This document shows, in pieces, positions 1 to 7,052 of a stretch of DNA of 8,208 nucleotides. This DNA is from JAZKFT01 sp043760535. GTDB taxonomy: Bacteria; Bacteroidota; Bacteroidia; Chitinophagales; Chitinophagaceae. Every line of letters starts with the position of its first letter. The stretch's first letter is position 1. The stretch covers positions 1 through 8,208 of the forward strand of contig JAYUOV010000302.1 in assembly GCA_043760535.1 (NCBI GenBank). Reading direction: 5' to 3'. Below the pieces are notes generated by a model. The model saw only the letters and a program-made list of their open reading frames with translations. It searched no databases and was not told where the DNA came from. The translations under genes were made by a program, and so were the position numbers.

Positions 1-132
1 TCAACTGAAAGCATCCAAAACATAAGGATTATCCATTGGCCTGTTTGCCCAATAGTAGCACCGGCCTTTAACGGAGCGTCGCAACGAAGTTTCATAGTAG
101 TACAATTGCTGGTTAACAAAAAAAATATCAAT

Positions 133-171
133 CACGAATTACACGAATAAACACAAATAAACACGAATAGA
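133..171. repeat. Tandem 9/10-bp repeat, CACGAATAAA type
   Basis: Four consecutive units are visible: CACGAATTA (133-141), CACGAATAAA (142-151), CACAAATAAA (152-161) and CACGAATAGA (162-171). An inverted 8-bp match, ATTCGTGA against TCACGAAT (132-139), lies downstream at 211-218. Arrays of this kind are common between genes in environmental Bacteroidota genomes. From memory they are dispersed repeats of unknown function, and nothing here shows a role. Confidence 0.8.
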
Positions 172-266
172 TGGGCAAAATGGATAAAAGTATACGTGTT
201 TTTTAAGGCCATTCGTGACAAAAACAAAATGATAGTTAATAACTAAATTACGTTGATAAAATGATG

Positions 267-297
267 TTGGTAAAACAAAACCTGCCCTATACTTTCG
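267..297 (+). promoter_or_regulatory. Probable Bacteroidota sigma-ABfr-type promoter of tex
   Basis: TTG at 267-269 is followed after 20 bases by TACTTTCG at 290-297. This matches the Bacteroides consensus (TTTG, about 19-21 bases, TAnnTTTG) with one mismatch in the -7 element. Transcription would start near 304, leaving a leader of about 37 nt before the ATG at 341. The spacing is good, but the elements are short and the match is by eye. Confidence 0.35.
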
Positions 298-340
298 CTG
301 CCCCCAATAGCTGTGGGTATTACTATAAAACGAAAATAAG

Positions 341-2611
341 ATGATAGAATTTGCACAAGTTGTTTCAGGAAAATTAGGTATCCGTTTACAGTCGGTGGAA
401 GCTGTGTTGCAGTTACTAAGCGACGGAAGTACCATACCGTTTATAGCCCGATATCGTAAAGACATGACGAATAATCTGGATGAAGTTCAGATACAACAAA
501 TACAGGACGAAGCGAAGTTTCAAAAAGAATTTAGTGAACGGAAAACGTTTATAGAAAAAACAATTACCGAACAGGGAAAGATGACTGAAGCTTTGCAAGC
601 TAGGCTGGATAAGGCTTCTGCGATAAACGAACTGGAAGATATTTATCTGCCCTATAAACCCAAACGTAAAACCAAGGCACAATCTGCCAGAGAAAATGGG
701 TTAGAGCCATTGGCCAATATATTGATGGAACAAAAAAATACAGACCTGAATGCCGAAGCTGAAAAACTGCTGAATGATAAAGTATTGACCATAGAAGATG
801 CACTGCAGGGTGCCAGAGATATTATAGCTGAACTGTTAAATGAAGATGCCAGTGTAAGGGCTAAAATGCGTAAGCTTTTTGAGGATGAAGGGCGGCTTGT
901 AAGCAAAGTATTGGTGGGTAAAGAAACGGAGGCCATTAAATACAAAGATTATTTCGACTACAGCGAACTGATTATGAAAGTGCCTAGCCACAGGGCTTTG
1001 GCGGTGCTTCGTGGTTTTATGGAAGGTTTCTTAAGAATTGGTATTGAGCCGGAAGAAGCATACGCCATTGAAAGAATAGAAGAGCATTATATTGTAGGTA
1101 TTAATGAGTGTACACCACATATACGCAAGGCAATAAAAGATGCATACAAACGGTTGCTGCAACCAAGTTTGGAGAGTGAGTTTCGTATGGCAACCAAACA
1201 GAAAAGTGATGAGGAAGCAATAAATGTTTTTGCCGAAAACCTGCGGCAGTTACTGCTTTCTTCTCCGTTGGGTAGTAAAAGGGTATTGGCTATTGATCCA
1301 GGTTACAGAACGGGTTGCAAAGTGGTTTGTCTGGATGAAAAAGGGGAACTGTTAAAGACCGACCTCATTTTTCCGCATGAAAATAATAAGGTGGTAAGCG
1401 AAGGTTTTAAGATTAAAGATTTGGTGGAAAGATACAAGGTAGAAGCCTTTGCGATAGGCGACGGAACGGCTGGCCGGGAAACAGAACAGTTTATTAAAAA
1501 GCTGGAATTGGGGTTGCCCATTTTTATGGTGAATGAAGATGGTGCCTCGGTTTATTCTGCATCAGAAACGGCGAGGGAAGAATTTCCGAATGAAGATATT
1601 ACGGTGAGAGGTTCGGTAAGTATTGGCCGCAGGCTGATGGATCCGCTGGCTGAGTTGGTAAAGATTGATGCCAAGAGTATTGGAGTAGGCCAATACCAAC
1701 ACGATGTGAACCAGGTTAGGCTGAAAGAAAAGCTAGATCAAACAGTGGTGAGTTGCGTAAACACGGTAGGCGTAAACCTGAATACAGCCAGCAAACATTT
1801 GCTGAGTTATGTAAGCGGTATTGGCGAAACAATAGCCAAAAACATTATTGACTACCGCAACGAAATAGTAAAATTTACCAATCGTAACCAGCTTAAAAAA
1901 GTACCCCGATTGGGTGATAAAGCCTTTGAACAATGTGCAGGTTTTCTTCGCATACCGCAAGGCGAAAATGCTTTGGATGCAAGTGCTGTACACCCGGAGA
2001 GCTATACCATCGTAAAAAAAATAGCTGCCGACCTTGGTGTAAAAACCGAAGAATTGATTGGTAACGAAAAACTGCTGAAAACCGTAGATGTAAAAAAATA
2101 TGCATCTTTTGGTGAACTTACGGTGCGGGATATTATTAAAGAACTGATAAAGCCGGGACTGGATCCACGCAGTACTGTGCAGAGTTTTGAGTTTGCCAAT
2201 ATTTACAAAATTGATGATGTAAACGTGGGCATGATAGTGCCTGGTATTGTTACGAATATAACCCGTTTTGGTGCCTTTATAGACATCGGGGTAAAACAAG
2301 ATGGCTTGGTGCATGTAAGTGAAATAGCCAACAAATACATCAGCGACCCGGCTGAGGTTTTAAAGTTGAATATGCAGGTGATGGTAAAGGTGATGGAAGT
2401 GGATGTGGTGAGGAAGCGGATAGCATTGAGTATAAAGCAGGCGGATGAAAAACCAGTTGGCAGTAAGCAGTTGGCAGTTAGCAATAAGCCCCTGGCAACT
2501 GGTAGCCGGCATCCGGTAACTGGCTCTCAGCAAGGGTTTCAGGCAAAGGTTAAAGAGCCGGAGACGATGGAAGACGCATTGGCTTTGCTTAAAAAGAAGT
2601 TTGGAAAATGA
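341..2611 (+). CDS. tex: Tex family protein (S1 RNA-binding, YqgF-like), transcription accessory protein
   Basis: Tex is a cytoplasmic nucleic-acid-binding protein conserved across bacteria and linked to transcription and RNA metabolism. The 756 residues are close to the usual length. Domains in order: helical Tex N-terminal region (about 1-190, with the signature IPFIARYRKD at 32-41); YqgF/RNase-H-like domain starting LAIDPGYRTGCK (316-327), with IGDGTAGRE (372-380) and the conserved stretch GRRLMDPLAELVKIDAKSIG (429-448); helix-hairpin-helix domains at about 470-620, including SGIGETIAKNI; and an S1 domain at about 626-699 (GMIVPGIVTNITRFGAFIDIG). The ATG at 341 fits the family's normal N-terminus; no Shine-Dalgarno sequence is visible. 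Residues 705-730, between the S1 domain and the tail ending METALALLKKKFGK-like (actual tail METM variant at 742-756), are encoded by a 7-bp tandem repeat, which is not expected in Tex. The gene appears to stand alone, followed by a decayed gene. Confidence 0.95.
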   Translation: MIEFAQVVSGKLGIRLQSVEAVLQLLSDGSTIPFIARYRKDMTNNLDEVQIQQIQDEAKFQKEFSERKTFIEKTITEQGKMTEALQARLDKASAINELEDIYLPYKPKRKTKAQSARENGLEPLANILMEQKNTDLNAEAEKLLNDKVLTIEDALQGARDIIAELLNEDASVRAKMRKLFEDEGRLVSKVLVGKETEAIKYKDYFDYSELIMKVPSHRALAVLRGFMEGFLRIGIEPEEAYAIERIEEHYIVGINECTPHIRKAIKDAYKRLLQPSLESEFRMATKQKSDEEAINVFAENLRQLLLSSPLGSKRVLAIDPGYRTGCKVVCLDEKGELLKTDLIFPHENNKVVSEGFKIKDLVERYKVEAFAIGDGTAGRETEQFIKKLELGLPIFMVNEDGASVYSASETAREEFPNEDITVRGSVSIGRRLMDPLAELVKIDAKSIGVGQYQHDVNQVRLKEKLDQTVVSCVNTVGVNLNTASKHLLSYVSGIGETIAKNIIDYRNEIVKFTNRNQLKKVPRLGDKAFEQCAGFLRIPQGENALDASAVHPESYTIVKKIAADLGVKTEELIGNEKLLKTVDVKKYASFGELTVRDIIKELIKPGLDPRSTVQSFEFANIYKIDDVNVGMIVPGIVTNITRFGAFIDIGVKQDGLVHVSEIANKYISDPAEVLKLNMQVMVKVMEVDVVRKRIALSIKQADEKPVGSKQLAVSNKPLATGSRHPVTGSQQGFQAKVKEPETMEDALALLKKKFGK
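2454..2530 (+). repeat. Heptanucleotide tandem repeat inside tex
   Basis: Eleven consecutive 7-bp units can be read: CAGTTGG, CAGTAAG, CAGTTGG, CAGTTAG, CAATAAG, CCCCTGG, CAACTGG, TAGCCGG, CATCCGG, TAACTGG, CTCTCAG. The first four form two 14-bp copies differing at one position (2454-2467 and 2468-2481). Most later units end in GG or AG. The array is translated as Tex residues 705-730, a Ser/Gly/Val/Pro-rich linker. Heptameric arrays like this normally lie between genes in cyanobacteria (STRR elements) and Bacteroidota. Because 7 is not a multiple of 3, any gain or loss of units other than in threes would change the frame of the C-terminal tail. Confidence 0.8.
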
Positions 2612-2760
2612 TCTCTATCTTACCTGGCAAATAAAGCTATATGATAAAATCATTGTCGGTAATATTTCAAAAAATCCACCCGTTTTTATGAGTCTGCATG
2701 TATCTTTTGGGTAACTAAGGTCTTATTTTTTTTACTCAGTTTGTTGTGCCTTTGGGAGAA
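2612..2760. other. Spacer between tex and the CPBP pseudogene
   Basis: No gene is supported. A small perfect hairpin, ATGAT-AAA-ATCAT, lies at 2641-2653 but lacks a following T-tract, so it is not a convincing terminator. One alternative reading phase of the tex 3' end stays open into this spacer as far as TAA 2712-2714. Confidence 0.4.
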
Positions 2761-3424
2761 ATGGCCGTCAATTTTTTTCTCTGCATTACTGTTATACTTT
2801 TCACATGGTTCATTCTTAAACTGGAAGTTAAAAAGCTGGATGAAATTGGCTGGCGGCCAATGAATGGCAGGCATTGGAGGTAATTAATTATTGGGACAAT
2901 TATTGGCATGGTCATGCTTATCAGCGTGGCATTTATTTTAAAATGGCAAACGGGTTTTCGCTGGGAAAGAACACCGCTGCCAATGCTCACAATCATCACA
3001 TTATTTATTACGGTACTTGCATCTGCTTATGCACAGGAATTAGCTTTTCGTGGTTACCCGTTTCAGCTACTACAGCGTAAATATGGTATTTGGCCGGCAC
3101 AGATCATCATCGCCATATCGTTTGGGTTGATGCACCTTAGCAGAAATATGTCTTTCGGCGAATTGGCCTCTATTGTGTTTACCACAGGTGCCGGTTCATT
3201 GCTTTTTGCCCTGGCATATTTAAAAACAAAAAACCTTGCATTGCCCACCGGCATTCACTTTGGGTAGAACTTGCTACAGATACTTTTACTACGCCATCCT
3301 TCGCAAAATGGCAAAGGCCTGGTAAAAAATTGTGGAACGTATTTATGATACCAGTAAGCTCAATATATGGACGTGGCTAATGCCTTATGCCGTAATTATT
3401 CTTATTGTAGGTGCAGATATATGA
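2761..3424 (+). pseudogene. CPBP family intramembrane metalloprotease, degraded
   Basis: The translation matches a CPBP (CAAX protease/bacteriocin-processing) membrane protein, but the frame is broken. From ATG 2761 it reads 40 residues (hydrophobic segment, then DEIGWRPMNGRHWR) to TAA at 2881-2883. The same frame then continues through membrane segments, motif 1 as QELAFRG, motif 2 as FGLMH, and motif 3 as LPTGIHFG, where TAG at 3265-3267 replaces the Trp codon expected before Asn. Family-like sequence continues in a second frame from about 3279 (DTFTTPSFAKWQRPGKKLWN) to TAA at 3378. A last membrane segment (WTWLMPYAVIILIVGADI) follows in the third frame from 3368 to TGA at 3422. Motif 1 has Gln where the catalytic first Glu is usual. 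The true N-terminus may lie further upstream, beyond a stop. Two nonsense changes and two shifts argue for real decay. Membrane location and protease activity are inferred for the ancestral gene only. Confidence 0.8.
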
Positions 3425-3470
3425 TTCTTTAACAGAAAGTCCAAAACCATCCCTCAGCAAGGCTAGTAAA

Positions 3471-4505
3471 TTAATCGGTTGTTTCGTCAAAAAGGGTAGT
3501 CGTTATACCCAACCCTGCCCTCCCTGATAAAATAATTTTCCCATCCGGTTGATAAATTAATCCCTCACCATTAAACTCAGTTTGCAGCAAAGGGCCATCA
3601 GCATCTATATAGTCCACCAATGGTGCAAGGTTGGCAATAGCTGCTGAACCGATAGTACTTTCGTTCATGCAGCCAATCATTACTTTCATGCCTAAAGCCT
3701 TTGCTGCCCTTATCATGCGGAGTGAAGGTGTAATACCACTGCACTTGGTAAGTTTTATATTGATAAAATGAAAATGGCCGGCACATTTTTCTACATCCTG
3801 TTCAAACACACAACTTTCATCGGCCATTAAAGGCAAAGGCGATTCGGCGTACAACTTCTTCATGCCTTCCCAATCGTCTTTGGCCAATGGCTGCTCAATA
3901 AATTCTACATTCAAATCTTTAAATACCTTTATTTTTTCTAATGCTTCATCTGCTGTCCAGGCAGCATTAGCATCCAATCTAAAAGGTGCATCTGTATGTT
4001 TGCGTAGGGCTTCTATAATTTCAATATCGTTATCGGTGCCTACTTTTATTTTATATATTGGCCATGGGTGTTCCTGCATTTTAGCCACCATTTTTTCTGT
4101 GCTATCAATGCCAATGGTATAATCGCATACTGGGCTGTTGGTTAAATCGCCGCCTATAATTTGCCAGATGGGTCTGCGTTTCATTTTGCCAAACATATCC
4201 CAGGCGGCTATGTCTAAAGCACAAACCAAAAATGGATTCATAGGTAAAAGATGGTGTAGATAATGCCAATATCTTTCAGGGTCTGTAAACGCAAACCGTT
4301 CTATAAAAAGTTTCTTCCGAGTAATGTCTTCAATCATTTTTTCTACGGGTATATTATAATAGGAAATGGCCGGTGCCTCGCCATAGCCCCTTACACCCAA
4401 ATGCTCCAAAGCCAGCACCAATGCGGGTTGGTGGGTTTTAGTGCCTTTGCTAATTGTAAATGGATATTTAAAAGGAAGGTTGGTTTCTTTAAATTGGAGT
4501 TTCAT
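3471..4505 (-). CDS. Dipeptide epimerase (L-Ala-D/L-Glu epimerase type), enolase superfamily
   Basis: Members of this family epimerise the second residue of dipeptides. The best-known reaction converts L-Ala-D-Glu from murein peptides to L-Ala-L-Glu so that it can be hydrolysed and reused (E. coli YcjG, B. subtilis YkfB). The 344-residue protein has the full superfamily set: an N-terminal capping domain (about 1-115), then a TIM-barrel with the KxK motif K152/K154, magnesium ligands D178 (RLDAN), E204 (FIEQPL) and D229 (ADES), and the opposing general base K251 (INIKLTK). DADGP at 301-305 is the DxD motif that binds the substrate's amino group in dipeptide epimerases, which favours this assignment over mandelate racemase-like or o-succinylbenzoate synthase relatives. 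No signal peptide is seen, so it is cytoplasmic. ATG 4505 gives a typical N-terminus. It lies 256 nt downstream of the aldehyde dehydrogenase on the same strand and converges on the CPBP pseudogene. The exact dipeptide preference cannot be read from the sequence. Confidence 0.92.
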   Translation of the reverse strand: MKLQFKETNLPFKYPFTISKGTKTHQPALVLALEHLGVRGYGEAPAISYYNIPVEKMIEDITRKKLFIERFAFTDPERYWHYLHHLLPMNPFLVCALDIAAWDMFGKMKRRPIWQIIGGDLTNSPVCDYTIGIDSTEKMVAKMQEHPWPIYKIKVGTDNDIEIIEALRKHTDAPFRLDANAAWTADEALEKIKVFKDLNVEFIEQPLAKDDWEGMKKLYAESPLPLMADESCVFEQDVEKCAGHFHFINIKLTKCSGITPSLRMIRAAKALGMKVMIGCMNESTIGSAAIANLAPLVDYIDADGPLLQTEFNGEGLIYQPDGKIILSGRAGLGITTTLFDETTD

Positions 4506-4520
4506 AAAAATATTGTTGTT

Positions 4521-4544
4521 GTTTACAAGTTCACAGGTTCACAG
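4521..4544. repeat. Tandem 8-bp repeat upstream of the dipeptide epimerase
   Basis: Units GTTTACAA (4521-4528), GTTCACAG (4529-4536) and GTTCACAG (4537-4544) follow one another, with a partial fourth unit (GTT) after them. On the coding strand of the epimerase the array reads CTGTGAAC, CTGTGAAC, TTGTAAAC and ends 15 nt before the ATG, so it would lie in the 5' leader. Similar strings are frequent between genes in Bacteroidota. No function is known to me. Confidence 0.65.
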
Positions 4545-4587
4545 GTTAAATTATTCGGTTATGTAAATGCTTTATGCTGTTTTTGTT

Positions 4588-4607
4588 CCCAAGGCTAAAG
4601 TCTTGGG
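4588..4607. repeat. REP-like palindrome, first copy
   Basis: CCCAAGGCT-AA-AGTCTTGGG folds into a nine-pair stem with one G-T wobble and a two-base centre. The sequence matches the reverse complement of 4714-4733 at 17 of 20 positions, sharing the core GGCTAAAG. It lies between two same-strand genes. The form resembles the short GGCTAAAGCC-type palindromes scattered between genes in many bacteria, some of which are mobilised by REP-associated Y1 transposases. No such transposase is in this window. Confidence 0.65.
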
Positions 4608-4713
4608 CTAGTAAAGATGATTTATTCCACAACTTCTTTTCTTTTTTAAAAATCTTCCTATTGATATTTTCCAACTTAAAAAAACACTTCTTTCATATTA
4701 CCACATTTCCTTA

Positions 4714-4733
4714 CCCATGGCTTTAGCCTTTGG
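4714..4733. repeat. REP-like palindrome, second, inverted copy
   Basis: CCCATGGCTTTAGCCTTTGG is an imperfect palindrome (GGC-TTTA-GCC core, with mismatches in the outer stem). Its reverse complement matches the copy at 4588-4607 at 17 of 20 positions. The two copies therefore form an inverted pair about 106 bases apart, an arrangement like paired REP elements. It ends 28 nt after the aldehyde dehydrogenase stop in the direction of transcription. Confidence 0.6.
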
Positions 4734-4761
4734 AAAAAATGCCTACTACCCTAAACTGTAT

Positions 4762-6129
4762 TTACCTAACAGCAACTGATTTCACATTCACAAACTCTTT
4801 AATTCCTAATACTCCCAATTCTCTACCGTATCCACTTTCTTTTATACCACCAAACGGTAATCTTGGGTCGCTATTCACCTGTATGTTTACAAATACACTT
4901 CCTGCTTCTATTAAAGTAGCGGCTATTTTTTCACCTTTTTTTACATTTTTGGTAAATACGGCTCCGCCTAATCCGTAGTTGCTTTTATTAGCTAATTGTA
5001 TGGCATGGGCTTCGTCTTTGGCTTCTATGATGGCTGCTACGGGGCCAAACATTTCTTCATCAAAAGCCGGCATTCCCGGAGTTACATTAGTTAAAACTGT
5101 GCATGGATAATAGGCTCCGTTTACTTCGTTTACAGTGCCGCCCCAGTGTATTCTTGCACCTTTCATTTCGCTACGCAAAACCTGTTCGTGGAGGCTATTA
5201 CGCAAATCCATCCTGGCCATTGGCCCTAGTTCAAAACCGCCAACCAACGGATTACCCATCGTAGTTTTTTTTATGTTTTCTACCATAGCATCAGTAAACT
5301 TTCCGATGATGTTTTTATCTACAATAAACCGCTTGGCAGAGATGCAGCTTTGTCCGCCATTTTTTAGTCGGCTTGCTGCACACTCTTTGGCAGCGAGTTC
5401 CACATCGGCATCTTTTAGTACAATGTATGCATCGGCACCACCCAATTCCATTACCGATTTTTTTAAAAGACTTCCAGCTTTAGCTGCCACCGCTTTGCCG
5501 GCACGGGTGCTGCCAGTAAGGGTTACAGCGGCTATGGCTTTATGTTCCAGCACAGCATCTATGGCGTGGTAATCTACCATCAGCACATCAAAAACGCCTG
5601 CTGGAGACTGAACTGTATCAAATATTTTTTTGATAGCCAAAGCACAGCCGCTTACGTTGGCAGCATGTTTTAGTATCATGGTATTGCCCGCCATTATGTT
5701 AGGTGCCAAGCACCGAAACACTTGCCAAAAAGGATAATTCCAAGGCATAATGGCCAAAACTGTACCCAGCGGATTATATGTAACAAAGCTTTTTGAATAA
5801 TCTGTTGCAATGATTGTATCGGCCAGCATTTGCTTGCCATGCTTTGCGTAGTATTGGCAAACCCAGGCACATTTTTCCACTTCTATAGTTCCTTTGCTAA
5901 GCGGCTTGCCCATTTCTAGCGCCATTAGTTTTGCCAGTTCGGCTTTTTGTTTTAATAATTCTGAGGCTACGGCATGTAATAAAGCTGTCCGTAGGGCAAA
6001 ACTGCTTTGCCGCCAATTTTTAAAACCCTCCGCCATGCCTTGTAGTTTTTTTTCTATTTGTCTTGGGCTGTCTTCCTTGTAGGTTTTTATCAGTTTATTA
6101 TTGTGCGGATTGATGGATTGTAATGGCAT
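4762..6129 (-). CDS. NAD(P)-dependent succinate-semialdehyde dehydrogenase, Sad/YneI type
   Basis: Aldehyde dehydrogenases of this subgroup oxidise succinate semialdehyde to succinate, the last step of the GABA route into the TCA cycle. The 455 residues match the short Sad/YneI subgroup (E. coli YneI has about 460) rather than the longer GabD type. Visible catalytic and cofactor features are N131 in MPWNYPFWQV, K154 in LKHA, the LTGSTRAG cofactor loop (204-211), E228 in ELGGADAYIV, nucleophile C262 in NGGQSCISAKR, E359 in EEMFGPVA, and PFGGIKESGYGRELG near the C-terminus. All key residues are present, so it should be active. It is cytoplasmic, with no signal peptide. ATG 6129 aligns with the family's N-terminus. 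The neighbouring epimerase is on the same strand 256 nt downstream. The substrate is inferred from similarity; related subgroup members also accept other semialdehydes and aldehydes, and NAD versus NADP preference is not settled. Confidence 0.9.
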   Translation of the reverse strand: MPLQSINPHNNKLIKTYKEDSPRQIEKKLQGMAEGFKNWRQSSFALRTALLHAVASELLKQKAELAKLMALEMGKPLSKGTIEVEKCAWVCQYYAKHGKQMLADTIIATDYSKSFVTYNPLGTVLAIMPWNYPFWQVFRCLAPNIMAGNTMILKHAANVSGCALAIKKIFDTVQSPAGVFDVLMVDYHAIDAVLEHKAIAAVTLTGSTRAGKAVAAKAGSLLKKSVMELGGADAYIVLKDADVELAAKECAASRLKNGGQSCISAKRFIVDKNIIGKFTDAMVENIKKTTMGNPLVGGFELGPMARMDLRNSLHEQVLRSEMKGARIHWGGTVNEVNGAYYPCTVLTNVTPGMPAFDEEMFGPVAAIIEAKDEAHAIQLANKSNYGLGGAVFTKNVKKGEKIAATLIEAGSVFVNIQVNSDPRLPFGGIKESGYGRELGVLGIKEFVNVKSVAVR

Positions 6130-6317
6130 AATCTTATTGTTCTCTGTATCCTAAACAGTTAAATTGTGAATGGCGAAATTAGAATATTCATCCTATCTAT
6201 CACCCATGATGTTTAGCGGTATTTTACAGCAGTTATAAAAAAAACCACTAATTAATTATTAACAAAAAAAATCCATTTCCAAAATAGCCGAGATTTTTTA
6301 ACAGAAGTTAATACTAG
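6130..6317. other. Intergenic region upstream of aldehyde dehydrogenase
   Basis: No gene is seen in this AT-rich stretch. It should hold the promoter of the dehydrogenase, since the barrel-protein gene ends at its right edge. On the minus strand a TAATTTCG octamer, one mismatch from TAnnTTTG, occurs about 40 nt before the ATG, but no TTG lies at the right distance upstream, so I do not call it a promoter. Confidence 0.4.
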
Positions 6318-6959
6318 TTATTTGCTTTTCCCTATCGTTTTATGAAAACCTACAAATAGGCCTGCGTTGCTTACATGCATATCTATATTACCGGCACGGC
6401 CAAATAGTGCCACTCCAAAGCCTATGCTGCCACGGATATTAAAGTTGGTTTCATTGGTGTTTGTTTTGCTGTAAGAGGGCGGTTGGCCTGTTTGCGTGTA
6501 AGTGTTTTCGCTATCGTACTTATATTGTTCATTAAAAAATGCAACAGCTGCAGATGCAAACAGCTTTACTTTATTCTTTCTTCCCAAATCTATATAGTAC
6601 CTAGTAAATGGTGTAATACCATAGTTCAGGTACGAGGTGTTACTTTTATTTAATTGATTAGTGGTGTTGCTCCTAAAGTTGTTTTCGTATTTGTTTTCAT
6701 GATATCCAATATTCAACTGCGAACCTATCAGCCAATTTCTTTGTACAAACCATCCATAATCCGGAGCAATGTTTATACCTATCGACTTGTCATTTTTAGA
6801 GTAAGAAATATCCGTGTAGGCTCCATACAAATCACTATCAGATAGCAATACACCTAGTCCATACATTCGGTTCCCTTTTTCGGTAGGAGATGCAGATTGG
6901 GCAAGTAACTTAGTAAAAGCAGCGATTGATAAAAGCAGCATTAAGTTTATTTTTTTCAT
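6318..6959 (-). CDS. Small outer-membrane beta-barrel protein
   Basis: The 213-residue protein begins with a clear signal peptide (MKK, hydrophobic stretch LMLLLSIAAF, then KLLAQ), with likely cleavage after Ala20 or Gln21, so it is exported. The mature part alternates short hydrophobic and polar stretches with many aromatic, Asn, Ser and Thr residues (for example YGAYTDISYS, WLIGSQLNIGY, ITPFTRYYIDLG, KLFASAAVAFF, FNIRGSIGFGVALF). This is typical of an eight-strand-like outer-membrane barrel of the OMP_b-brl kind. Between about 145 and 172 there is a polar Thr/Asn/Ser-rich stretch, probably an extracellular loop. It does not end in the usual terminal Phe. The gene is divergent from the DUF4198 gene with 93 bases between starts, and sits 188 nt upstream of the aldehyde dehydrogenase. 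Its precise function is unknown; porin, adhesin or structural roles cannot be told apart here. Confidence 0.75.
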   Translation of the reverse strand: MKKINLMLLLSIAAFTKLLAQSASPTEKGNRMYGLGVLLSDSDLYGAYTDISYSKNDKSIGINIAPDYGWFVQRNWLIGSQLNIGYHENKYENNFRSNTTNQLNKSNTSYLNYGITPFTRYYIDLGRKNKVKLFASAAVAFFNEQYKYDSENTYTQTGQPPSYSKTNTNETNFNIRGSIGFGVALFGRAGNIDMHVSNAGLFVGFHKTIGKSK

Positions 6960-7052
6960 AATTTTTTATTTGTTTAGATGACTACAATGGTATGCCTTTC
7001 TAATGCATTATGAAAAGTTAAAACACACATCTTTGTAATAAATTTCACAACC

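Larger units (their letters stand above)
1..340. other. Intergenic region upstream of tex
   Basis: No convincing gene is seen here. On the minus strand a short open frame ends with a TGA at 3-1 and can be read back to a GTG at 135, giving about 44 codons ending ...NPYVLDAFS. It has no recognisable domain and its upstream end lies in the tandem repeat at 133-171, so it may be the remnant of a gene or a piece of a dispersed repeat. An imperfect hairpin (ATTGGC paired with GCCcAAT, one bulged base) lies at about 35-53. The right part holds the repeat at 133-171, a short inverted copy of its core at 211-218 (ATTCGTGA), and the probable tex promoter at 267-297. Confidence 0.5.
4506..4761. other. 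Repeat-rich gap between aldehyde dehydrogenase and epimerase
   Basis: No gene is supported in these 256 bases. From right to left in the direction of the flanking genes, it holds a REP-like palindrome (4714-4733), an AT-rich centre, a second palindrome in opposite orientation (4588-4607), and the 8-bp repeat just before the epimerase start. I see no clear terminator T-tract after either palindrome, nor a promoter I would defend. Confidence 0.55.

Noticed and set aside
133..171. CRISPR array
   Set aside because: The units are 9-10 bp and directly abutting, without spacers, and no cas gene is present.
1733..2314. A 193-codon open frame on the minus strand
   Set aside because: It is entirely antisense to tex, whose domains are clear, and its translation is aromatic-rich with no recognisable motif. 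It is a coding shadow.
2641..2653. Perfect 5-bp hairpin ATGAT-AAA-ATCAT as tex terminator
   Set aside because: The stem is short and AT-rich and no T-tract follows, so there is no basis for calling an intrinsic terminator.
3428..3440. CTTT-AAAG hairpin between the convergent CPBP remnant and epimerase as a bidirectional terminator
   Set aside because: Only four base pairs, all weak, and no supporting T-run on either strand.
5135..5572. A 145-codon open frame on the plus strand
   Set aside because: It lies antisense to the aldehyde dehydrogenase over its catalytic region and shows no domain.
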